The position numbers and the translations under genes were made by a program. 6,735 bases of DNA, taken from Rhodocyclaceae bacterium. GTDB lineage: Bacteria; Pseudomonadota; Gammaproteobacteria; Burkholderiales; Rhodocyclaceae. The stretch is taken from the NCBI GenBank assembly GCA_016791085.1, contig JAEUNN010000829.1, forward strand, positions 1-6,735. Direction: 5' to 3'. The notes below the pieces were generated by a model, which worked only from the letters and a program-made list of their open reading frames with translations, was not told the DNA's origin and did no database searches. The stretch's first letter is position 1. Each line of letters starts with the position of its first letter. This document shows, one piece after another, positions 1 through 6,735 of this stretch.

Positions 1-1
1 T

Positions 2-1330
2 GCCCTGCGCATCCTGCGCGCCTGCCGCGAACTGGGCATACGCACCGTCGCCGTGCATTCGGTGGCGGATTCCGAAGCCAAATACGTGAAACTTGCCGAC
101 GAATCGGTCTGCATAGGGCCGGCGCCGTCCGCGCAAAGTTATCTCAACGTACCGGCCATCATCAGCGCCGCGGAAGTGAGCGACGCGGAAGCCATACACC
201 CCGGCTACGGCTTTCTGTCGGAAAACGCCGACTTCGCCGAACGCGTGGAAAAAAGCGGCTTCGTGTTCATCGGTCCGCGCCCGGAAACCATACGTCTGAT
301 GGGCGACAAGGTGTCGGCCAAGGACGCCATGAAATCGGCCAACGTGCCCTGCGTGCCGGGCTCCGATGGCGCACTGCCGGAAGACCCCAAGGAAATCGTG
401 CGCATTGCGCGCGCCGTGGGCTATCCGGTCATCATCAAGGCGGCGGGCGGCGGCGGCGGACGCGGCATGCGCGTCGTGCACACCGAAGCGGCGCTCATCA
501 ATGCCGTGCAGACCACGCGCGCGGAAGCGCAGGCGGCGTTCAGCAACCCCGCCGTGTACCTCGAAAAGTACCTCGAAAACCCGCGCCACATCGAAATCCA
601 GATACTGTCCGACAGCCATCGCAACGCGGTCTGGCTGGGCGAGCGCGACTGTTCCATGCAGCGCCGCCATCAAAAGGTGATCGAAGAGGCGCCGGCGCCC
701 GAAATTCAGCGCCGCGTGATCGCGCGCATCGGCGACCGTTGTGCCGAAGCCTGCCGCGTAATCAACTACCGCGGCGCCGGGACTTTTGAGTTCCTGTACG
801 AAAACAACGAGTTCTACTTCATAGAAATGAATACCCGGGTGCAGGTCGAACATCCGGTGACCGAACTCGTGACCGGCGTCGATATCGTGCAGGAACAGAT
901 ACGCGTGGCGGCCGGCGAAAAACTGCGCCTGCGCCAGCGCGACATCGAAATGCGCGGCCACGCCATAGAGTGCCGCATCAACGCCGAAGACCCGTTCAAG
1001 TTCACCCCCAGCCCGGGCAAAATCAATACCTACCATCCGCCCGGTGGCCCCGGCATCCGCGTCGATTCGCATGTGTACCAGGGCTACACGGTACCGCCGC
1101 ATTACGACTCCATGATCGGCAAGGTAATCGCCTATGGCGACACGCGCGAACAAGCCATACGCCGGATGCGCATCGCGCTGTCGGAAATGATCGTGGAAGG
1201 CATCAAAACCAATATCCCCCTGCACCAGGATTTGTTGCAGGACGCGCGCTTCCTGGCCGGCGGAACCAGCATCCACTACCTGGAGCACAAACTGGCCGCG
1301 CGCCACGAGGCCACCAAAGGCAAGCAGTGA
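2..1330 (+). CDS. accC: Biotin carboxylase subunit of acetyl-CoA carboxylase (5' end cut off by window)
   Basis: Carboxylates the biotin of BCCP (AccB) using ATP and bicarbonate, the first half-reaction of acetyl-CoA carboxylase in fatty acid synthesis; cytosolic. The reading frame is open from base 2 and the first visible residues ([13 protein letters not shown]) match the AccC N-terminal fold, so the real start lies about 13 codons upstream; the GTG at 53 is an internal valine. 442 residues are visible, implying about 455 in full, normal for the family. Seen in order: the ATP-grasp glycine-rich loop (five Gly, then RGM, DNA 446-466), the [12 protein letters not shown] block (641-676), and the carboxylase signature [14 protein letters not shown] (824-865) with the catalytic Glu/Asn/Arg cluster. 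The C-terminal GGTSIHYLE block is present. accB would be expected just upstream. The stop overlaps the prmA start, indicating one transcript. Confidence 0.97.
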   Translation, partial: ALRILRACRELGIRTVAVHSVADSEAKYVKLADESVCIGPAPSAQSYLNVPAIISAAEVSDAEAIHPGYGFLSENADFAERVEKSGFVFIGPRPETIRLMGDKVSAKDAMKSANVPCVPGSDGALPEDPKEIVRIARAVGYPVIIKAAGGGGGRGMRVVHTEAALINAVQTTRAEAQAAFSNPAVYLEKYLENPRHIEIQILSDSHRNAVWLGERDCSMQRRHQKVIEEAPAPEIQRRVIARIGDRCAEACRVINYRGAGTFEFLYENNEFYFIEMNTRVQVEHPVTELVTGVDIVQEQIRVAAGEKLRLRQRDIEMRGHAIECRINAEDPFKFTPSPGKINTYHPPGGPGIRVDSHVYQGYTVPPHYDSMIGKVIAYGDTREQAIRRMRIALSEMIVEGIKTNIPLHQDLLQDARFLAGGTSIHYLEHKLAARHEATKGKQ

Positions 1331-2241
1331 GTACGGACTGGCAAAGCGTCGCGCTGCTGGCACGCTCGGATACGGCGGAAGCCCTGTCCGACGCGCTGCT
1401 GGAAGTGGGCGCCTTGTCGGTCAGCATCGAAGATGCGGACGCCGGCACCGAGCGGGAATGCGCGCAATATGGCGAGCCCGGCAGCAAGGTGCAGGCGGTG
1501 TGGCCGACCAGCCTGGTGGTCGCACTGTTCGAAGCCGGAACCGAAGTGGCCCCCGCGGTGGCGGCTGCAGCGCAAGCCGCCGGCCTGCAGCAGGCGCCGC
1601 CCTACACCACGGGCCGCGTGGAAGAACAGGACTGGGTGCGCCGCACCCAGTCCCAGTTCGACCCCATCCGCATCGATCAGAAGCTGTGGATCGTGCCGTC
1701 CTGGCATGCCGCGCCGGACCCGCGCGCGGTAAATATCGTGCTCGATCCGGGTCTGGCTTTCGGCACCGGCAGCCATCCCACCACCCGCCTGTGCCTGGAA
1801 TGGCTGTGCCGGCAGATTGCCGGCGGCGAGCGCGTGCTCGATTACGGCTGCGGCTCGGGCATACTGGCCATTGTGGCGGCGCGCCTGGGCGCAGGCGCCG
1901 TGCTCGCCACCGACATAGACCCGCGCGCGCTCGAAGCGGCGGCTGCCAATGCCGCCCAGAACCAGGCCCGCATTACCGTGGCCGACGCGGCCGCGCCATT
2001 GCCGCCGCTGGCGCCGGGCGGATTCGATCTGGTGGTCGCCAACATCCTGGCCAACCCGCTCTGTGTGCTGGCGCCGCTGCTGCTGGGCGCGGCACGTGCG
2101 GGCGCGCGCATCGCACTGTCCGGAATACTGGCCAGCCAGGTCGAACAGGTACAAGCCGCCTACGCGCCCGGATGCGCGATCGAAGTCGGCGGCGAGCGCG
2201 ATGGCTGGGTTTTGCTCGAAGGGCTGCGCCAGCCATGCTGA
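1327..2241 (+). CDS. prmA: Ribosomal protein L11 methyltransferase
   Basis: SAM-dependent methyltransferase that trimethylates ribosomal protein L11 at several amino groups; cytosolic. 304 residues, close to the usual 290-305. The start is GTG at 1327, giving V/M-STDWQS; the first four bases overlap the accC stop (GTGA), and AAAGG at 1316-1320 lies 6 nt upstream as ribosome binding site. The N-terminal substrate-recognition domain occupies about residues 1-100. Then come [15 protein letters not shown] (residues 146-153), the SAM-binding loop DYGCGSG (172-178), an acidic turn TDIDP, and the catalytic-site motif NILANPL (239-245), diagnostic for PrmA. accC-prmA adjacency is common in proteobacteria. 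Translational coupling to accC is inferred from the overlap. Nothing is truncated or missing. Confidence 0.96.
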   Translation: MSTDWQSVALLARSDTAEALSDALLEVGALSVSIEDADAGTERECAQYGEPGSKVQAVWPTSLVVALFEAGTEVAPAVAAAAQAAGLQQAPPYTTGRVEEQDWVRRTQSQFDPIRIDQKLWIVPSWHAAPDPRAVNIVLDPGLAFGTGSHPTTRLCLEWLCRQIAGGERVLDYGCGSGILAIVAARLGAGAVLATDIDPRALEAAAANAAQNQARITVADAAAPLPPLAPGGFDLVVANILANPLCVLAPLLLGAARAGARIALSGILASQVEQVQAAYAPGCAIEVGGERDGWVLLEGLRQPC

Positions 2242-3272
2242 CGCGTTGTCCGGCCTGCGCTACCTCATTCCGGATTACGCCCGCCCAGTTGCGCGCGCGG
2301 CGCGGCCAGGTCCGTTGCGGCCAGTGCCGCGCAATTTTCGATGCGCTGGACGAACTGGCGGACGAAGAACCGGCCGCACCGCCGCCGGCCGCGCCTCCGC
2401 CGGCCGCCCTGCCGGAGCCGGTTCCGCCTCCCGCGCAAACGCGCAGCCCGCGTAATTTCGTCGCCGGCAGCGCGCTGCAAAGCGGCGTGCGGGCAAAAAA
2501 ACCCGGCCCCCCCGTCATGCCAGAGCCGGCGCCCAAGCCGGCCCCTCCCATCACGGCGGAGCCGGTGCAAACGGCCGAAGCAGCCGCCATGCCGGAGCCC
2601 GCGCCGGAAGCCGTAGGCGACATCGCGAGCGTCGATCCCGGCCCGGCCCCCATCGCCGCAGCGCCGGTCGCCACGCCCGAGGCCGACACCACGCCTGACG
2701 CGGCAGCACAGCCGGCTGCGGCGGATGCGCCGGACACGGACATGGCCGAGTTGCCGGAAGCGCCCGCCGAACTTGACCAGGAGCCGGAAGTACCGCGCCG
2801 GCGCGGTCGTGGTCTGCTATGGACGATGCTGATCCTGGCCATGGGCACAGTGCTTGCCGGCCAAGCCGCCATCTATTGGCGCGCCGAACTGGCGCAGAAA
2901 TTCCCGGCTGCGCGCGCCGCGCTGGAAAAGGCCTGCGCCTACCTGGCTTGCACCGTGGGCTTGCCGCGGCTCACCGCGGCCCTGTCCATCGATACCTCGG
3001 ACATGCAGTTCGACGGCACGCGCCTGCGCCTGTCGGCCACGCTGCGCAATAGCGCCGCGCACGCCCAGGAATGGCCGAATCTTTATCTGACCCTGACCGA
3101 TACCTCAGACCAGGCGGTATTGCGCCGCGTGCTCACGCCTGGCGACTATCTGCCGCCGGGTCAGGACGTGGCGGCGGGCTTTCCGCCCAATGGTGAAATT
3201 GCCGTAAACTTGCTGCTCGACACGTCCGGTGTGGCGGCGTCGGGATATCGCTTGTACCTGTTCCATCCCTGA
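2235..3272 (+). CDS. Zinc-ribbon (MJ0042-type) and DUF3426 single-pass membrane protein
   Basis: 345 residues of unknown function. The architecture is clear. Residues 1-36 form a zinc ribbon with Cys5-x2-Cys8 and Cys28-x2-Cys31. Residues 40-190 are a low-complexity Pro/Ala/Glu linker with two MPEPAP units, preceded by PAAPPPAAPPP. RRRGRG is followed by one hydrophobic helix at about 194-215. Residues 216-345 match the DUF3426 pattern (ACAYLACTVGLPR, LRNSAAHAQEWPNLYLTLTD, ending GYRLYLFHP). The positive residues before the helix predict the zinc ribbon in the cytoplasm and DUF3426 in the periplasm. The ATG at 2235 overlaps the prmA stop by 7 nt, so it is probably translated by coupling. The linker contains an A7 tract (2495-2501) and a C7 tract (2507-2513). 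The family is conserved next to prmA in betaproteobacteria; a role in sensing or envelope assembly would be speculation. Confidence 0.92.
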   Translation: MLTRCPACATSFRITPAQLRARRGQVRCGQCRAIFDALDELADEEPAAPPPAAPPPAALPEPVPPPAQTRSPRNFVAGSALQSGVRAKKPGPPVMPEPAPKPAPPITAEPVQTAEAAAMPEPAPEAVGDIASVDPGPAPIAAAPVATPEADTTPDAAAQPAAADAPDTDMAELPEAPAELDQEPEVPRRRGRGLLWTMLILAMGTVLAGQAAIYWRAELAQKFPAARAALEKACAYLACTVGLPRLTAALSIDTSDMQFDGTRLRLSATLRNSAAHAQEWPNLYLTLTDTSDQAVLRRVLTPGDYLPPGQDVAAGFPPNGEIAVNLLLDTSGVAASGYRLYLFHP

Positions 3273-3301
3273 TGGCCGCCGCGCAGCAATCATGAATTCC
3301 C

Positions 3302-3321
3302 GGCGCGGCGCCGGCCGCGCC
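3302..3321 (+). repeat. GC-rich stem-loop between the DUF3426 gene and tpx
   Basis: GGCGCGG (3302-3308) and CCGCGCC (3315-3321) form a perfect 7-bp inverted repeat with a 6-nt loop, 30 nt after the DUF3426 stop. No T tract follows, so it is not a convincing intrinsic terminator; it might stabilise an mRNA end or be chance in GC-rich DNA. A second small stem, GCCCA/TGGGC (3331-3344), lies just before the tpx ribosome binding site. I could not assign a tpx promoter in the 97-nt gap. Confidence 0.35.
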
Positions 3322-3356
3322 CAACCATAGGCCCAGGCATGGGCATTTCAATTACC

Positions 3357-3363
3357 AAAGGAG
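3357..3363 (+). promoter_or_regulatory. Ribosome binding site of tpx
   Basis: AAAGGAG, 6 nt before the ATG at 3370, is a strong Shine-Dalgarno match. It decides the start and rules out the out-of-frame ATG at 3339. Confidence 0.85.
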
Positions 3364-3369
3364 AAGCAC

Positions 3370-3870
3370 ATGGCAACCGTCACCCTTGCTGGCAATACGA
3401 TACATCTGGCCGGGCAGTTCCCGAAAACCGGCGACAACGCCCCGGCATTCAGTCTGGTGGGCACAGATCTGGCCGACACGACGCTGAAAAACTTCGCCGG
3501 CAAGCGCAAAGTTCTGAATATCGTGCCCAGCCTCGACACGCCGACCTGCCAGACGTCCACGCGCAAATTTAATGCCAGCGCAAGCAATCTGCCGAATACC
3601 GTGGTGCTCGTGATTTCCGCCGACCTCCCGTTCGCCATGAAGCGCTTCTGCACCACAGAAGGCCTCGATAACGTGGTATCGCTGTCCACCATGCGCGGGC
3701 GCGAATTCATGACCAACTACGGGGTGGAAATTGTCGATGGCCCGCTCGCCGGCGTGACGGCGCGCGCGGTGGTCGTGCTGGACGAAAACGACAAAGTGAT
3801 CCACGCCCAGCTGGTGCCGGAAATCAAGGACGAGCCCGACTATGACTCGGCGCTCAAGACGCTGGGCTAA
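3370..3870 (+). CDS. tpx: Thiol peroxidase (atypical 2-Cys peroxiredoxin)
   Basis: Reduces hydrogen peroxide and alkyl hydroperoxides using thioredoxin as electron donor. Tpx enzymes are cytosolic or periplasmic by species; no signal peptide is visible here. 166 residues, family typical 165-168. The peroxidatic site is the TPTC motif with Thr57 and Cys60, the resolving cysteine is Cys94 (RFCTTEGL), and the conserved active-site arginine is Arg132 in ARAVVV. The flanking blocks [10 protein letters not shown] and ISADLPFA match the Tpx subfamily rather than AhpC or Bcp. The gene has its own strong ribosome binding site and is followed 37 nt later by an intrinsic terminator. With a 97-nt gap from the upstream operon it is probably transcribed at least partly on its own. 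All catalytic residues are present. Confidence 0.97.
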   Translation: MATVTLAGNTIHLAGQFPKTGDNAPAFSLVGTDLADTTLKNFAGKRKVLNIVPSLDTPTCQTSTRKFNASASNLPNTVVLVISADLPFAMKRFCTTEGLDNVVSLSTMRGREFMTNYGVEIVDGPLAGVTARAVVVLDENDKVIHAQLVPEIKDEPDYDSALKTLG

Positions 3871-3907
3871 GCCTCAATTGCGGCGGCACGTCCGCCACTT
3901 GCGTGCG

Positions 3908-3930
3908 GGCCGGCTGCATGCCGGCCTTTT
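3908..3930 (+). terminator. Rho-independent terminator after tpx
   Basis: GGCCGGC (3908-3914), loop TGCAT, GCCGGCC (3920-3926), then TTTT (3927-3930). A 7-bp all-GC stem directly followed by T residues on the plus strand, 37 nt after the tpx stop. A weaker GGCGG/CCGCC stem (3882-3896) precedes it without a T tract. Confidence 0.8.
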
Positions 3931-3979
3931 CGTTCGCAATCCGAAAAAACACCCGCCGGCATTCCGTTTGCACGGATTT

Positions 3980-3987
3980 CCCCCCCC
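3980..3987 (+). repeat. C8 homopolymer tract
   Basis: Eight consecutive C residues in the intergenic region, 50 nt after the tpx terminator. Poly-C tracts can vary in length by slipped-strand mispairing, but here the tract is about 285 nt upstream of the nearest promoter candidate, so a regulatory effect is not evident. Confidence 0.6.
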
Positions 3988-4041
3988 ACTGCCGGCAGCG
4001 CCGATGTAAGTCCGGCATGCTCCGGCAGCCTGTTCGCCCGA

Positions 4042-4098
4042 GCCCGCAAGACTTTGATATTTCTATAAAGTTTTGCACCCGGCGCAAACCTTGCGGGC
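4042..4098. repeat. Nested, mutually exclusive inverted repeats
   Basis: GCCCGCAAG (4042-4050) has an exact reverse complement CTTGCGGGC at 4090-4098. The same left arm also starts a second hairpin, GCAAGACTTT (4046-4055) with AAAGTTTTGC (4067-4076), ten pairs including one G-T, around a 9-11 nt AT-rich loop. A third small stem CGCAA/TTGCG (4083-4095) competes with the outer repeat. Two alternative RNA folds are therefore possible. No promoter or T tract ties it to a transcript. Confidence 0.5.
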
Positions 4099-4129
4099 GT
4101 GCTTCCGCATTAATTCACACCCCCTGAAT

Positions 4130-4139
4130 CTGGCGCCAG
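4130..4139. repeat. Perfect 10-bp palindrome CTGGCGCCAG
   Basis: Self-complementary 10-mer in the intergenic region upstream of tetR, 23 bp (centre to centre) from a second palindrome. Could be an operator half of a pair, but a 10-bp palindrome is expected several times by chance in a window of this size. Confidence 0.3.
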
Positions 4140-4151
4140 CCGAAGCGCCAC

Positions 4152-4163
4152 GCCTCCGGAGGC
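4152..4163. repeat. Perfect 12-bp palindrome GCCTCCGGAGGC
   Basis: Self-complementary 12-mer, about 110 bp upstream of the extended -10 box of tetR. TetR-family proteins bind palindromic operators, often near their own promoters, so this is a candidate operator by position only. One or two such 12-mers are expected by chance in the window. Confidence 0.3.
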
Positions 4164-4271
4164 CTGCATCCTTAGTCGGAAACAGCCATAACAGCTTGAC
4201 GCTCAATACGTTTCTTATGTTCTGCGGCAAAACAAGAACAATAAAGCCCATCGCACCCGCCGAGTGCCGGC

Positions 4272-4280
4272 TGCTATACT
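4272..4280 (+). promoter_or_regulatory. Extended -10 promoter candidate for the tetR gene
   Basis: TGCTATACT: an extended -10 TG motif, one base, then TATACT (five of six matches to TATAAT). There is no good -35 at 16-18 nt, as is usual for extended -10 promoters. The transcript would begin near 4287 and run into tetR; if it is the main promoter, the in-frame ATG at 4217 cannot be the start. Confidence 0.5.
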
Positions 4281-4402
4281 TGGAACACCCCCATCAGAAC
4301 GGATGCAGGCGCCGCCGCCAATGCAGCGCGGCGCACCGGTGGCAGCAGACCTGGAGCAGGACCTTGCGGCACCGGGTCGGGGTACAGACCAGGGCAAATA
4401 TT

Positions 4403-5074
4403 TTGACGCAGTTACGGCGGAGGAAACGCAGCCCGACCCCAAGTCCGGGCGGCAGGGCGTGCGAGCGCATACCGGGGCGGCCCAGCAGCGTCGACGCGGA
4501 ACTGATACGTATCGACATACTGCGGGCCGCGCGCGCGGCATTTATCGATAACGGCTATGCGGGTGCCGGCGTCGAACAGATCGCGCGCCAGGGCGGCGTC
4601 GCAAAAATCACCGTGTATCGCCGCTTTGGCGGCAAGGAACAACTGTTCGCCGAAGTGGCGGAACAGGCGCTGCGCGAAATGCACGAGTGCTTTTCCGCCA
4701 CGCACACCGAACTTACCGAAGTGCGTCCGGTACTCGAACACATCGTGGCGCAACTCGACGCCTGGTCGCGCGACGTGTCGCTGCAGGCGATACTGCAACT
4801 CGTCCTGCGCGAAGAAGAGCGCTTCCCGGCCCTGGTGCGGCGTTTGCAGGGCGAAATGGATGGCCTGTTGGCAACGCTTGCGGAGCGCATCCAGACCTGG
4901 CAGGCGGATGGTCAGGTGCAGACCGGCGACGTGCAACTTGCCGCCCGGCAATTGATCGTGCTGGCCGCTGGCACATTGCATGACCTGCTTTCGCCGGAGC
5001 GCCGCATGCCGGCCGCCAACTGGCAGTCCGCAGTGGTGCGCCTGCTGCTGCAACAGTGGAACAGTCGCGCCTAG
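4403..5074 (+). CDS. TetR/AcrR-family transcriptional regulator (start uncertain)
   Basis: DNA-binding repressor-type protein of unknown target and ligand. The conserved core begins at GRPSS (DNA 4475) and continues through the TetR helix-turn-helix domain: IDILRAARAAFIDNGYAG, then VEQIARQGGVAKITVYRRF and GGKEQLF (residues 37-83 when counted from 4403). A helical ligand/dimerisation domain follows to the end. I annotate from TTG 4403, which has AGGG 8 nt upstream and gives 223 residues, normal for the family. Alternatives are TTG 4364 (GGAG at 4353) and ATG 4217 (285 residues, too long and upstream of the likely transcription start). The 5' codons of this frame are arginine-rich and unlike the rest, and the +1-offset frame looks more protein-like, so a one-base indel near the GGGG at 4474-4477 is possible. 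No target gene lies beside it; it converges on the DUF4124 gene with a 20-nt gap. Confidence 0.85.
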   Translation: MTQLRRRKRSPTPSPGGRACERIPGRPSSVDAELIRIDILRAARAAFIDNGYAGAGVEQIARQGGVAKITVYRRFGGKEQLFAEVAEQALREMHECFSATHTELTEVRPVLEHIVAQLDAWSRDVSLQAILQLVLREEERFPALVRRLQGEMDGLLATLAERIQTWQADGQVQTGDVQLAARQLIVLAAGTLHDLLSPERRMPAANWQSAVVRLLLQQWNSRA

Positions 5075-5094
5075 CGCCCGCCGCGCGCCAGGGC

Positions 5095-6734
<1,640 letters not shown>

Positions 6735-6735
6735 T

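Larger units (their letters stand above)
3931..4402. other. Gene-poor intergenic stretch between tpx and tetR
   Basis: About 470 nt in which I see no convincing protein gene. The open frames crossing it on both strands are arginine/cysteine-rich and lack a ribosome binding site or any recognisable family. It is less GC-rich around 4050-4070 and 4190-4250 than the coding DNA. It contains a C8 tract (3980-3987), nested inverted repeats (4042-4098), palindromes at 3989-3998, 4130-4139 and 4152-4163, a TTGACG hexamer at 4196 without a well-spaced -10 box, and an extended -10 promoter at 4272-4280. It may carry the regulatory region of tetR or a small RNA; no terminator after 3930 supports a defined RNA here. 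Confidence 0.6.

Noticed and set aside
53..1330. GTG at 53 as the start of accC
   Set aside because: The frame continues upstream to the window edge with conserved AccC residues, so the gene is truncated by the window and 53 is an internal valine codon.
1276..2872. Two long minus-strand open frames (1276-2154 and 1973-2872) opposite prmA and the DUF3426 gene
   Set aside because: Low-complexity Ala/Gly/Arg/Ser shadows of high-GC coding DNA; no ribosome binding site or family features.
3292..3330. 12-codon open frame (MNSRRGAGRAQP) just before tpx as a leader peptide
   Set aside because: No ribosome binding site and it overlaps a GC-rich inverted repeat; such short frames are expected by chance.
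4196..4224. TTGACG at 4196 as a -35 box of a second tetR promoter
   Set aside because: The hexamer 17 nt downstream (GTTCTG) is a poor -10; the better TATGTT is only 14 nt away, too close.
3903..4251. Short open frames in the tpx-tetR gap on both strands (3903-4127 plus, 4063-4251 minus)
   Set aside because: One starts inside the tpx terminator; both lack ribosome binding sites and have compositions unlike real proteins of this genome.
4217..4402. ATG 4217 as the tetR start (285 residues)
   Set aside because: It lies upstream of the likely transcription start near 4287, gives a protein much longer than usual for TetR, and adds an Arg/Cys-rich stretch without family similarity.
5075..5094. 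Bidirectional terminator between convergent tetR and DUF4124 genes
   Set aside because: The 20-nt gap is GC-rich but shows no clear stem with flanking A/T tracts.

Overview
The window is GC-rich (roughly 63-65% by eye), densely packed chromosomal DNA that looks like a betaproteobacterium of the Burkholderiales, most likely Alcaligenaceae (Bordetella and relatives). The grounds are the gene order accC-prmA-DUF3426-tpx, the Mg-type HemB, and the style of the proteins. The family assignment is from memory of protein families, not from a search.

Layout. (1) 2-3272, plus strand: a tightly overlapping operon. It holds the 3' 97% of accC (biotin carboxylase), prmA (ribosomal protein L11 methyltransferase, GTG start overlapping the accC stop by 4 nt), and a membrane-anchored zinc-ribbon/DUF3426 protein whose start overlaps the prmA stop by 7 nt. 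(2) 3370-3870: tpx (atypical 2-Cys thiol peroxidase), with its own strong ribosome binding site and a good intrinsic terminator at 3908-3930. (3) 3931-4402: about 470 nt with no convincing protein gene. It holds inverted repeats, a C8 tract, two perfect palindromes and an extended -10 promoter (4272-4280). (4) 4403-5074: an orphan TetR-family regulator with an unclear start and a possible single-base frame disturbance in its 5' part. (5) 5095-6539, minus strand, convergent with tetR: hemB (porphobilinogen synthase), followed by a small exported DUF4124 protein whose start lies inside the hemB 3' end. (6) 6540-6735: the region upstream of hemB.

The most interesting part is the last 120 nt. On the plus strand, divergent from hemB, four consecutive hairpins end in a strong terminator (10-bp stem plus TTTT) with no protein gene before it. 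The first hairpin begins where a transcript from a TATCAT -10 box would start. The second hairpin displays TCACCTCC, identical to the anti-Shine-Dalgarno 3' end of 16S rRNA, in its loop. I read this as a small RNA gene of about 104 nt, possibly one that binds ribosome binding sites of mRNAs. Its -10 box overlaps a -10 box for hemB inside one palindrome. An attenuated leader of a gene beyond the window edge is the main alternative.

Functionally the window is housekeeping: fatty acid synthesis (AccC), ribosome modification (PrmA), peroxide defence (Tpx) and haem synthesis (HemB), with two conserved but poorly understood envelope proteins (DUF3426, DUF4124), one regulator of unknown target and one candidate regulatory RNA. 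I see no mobile elements, tRNA, rRNA or CRISPR.
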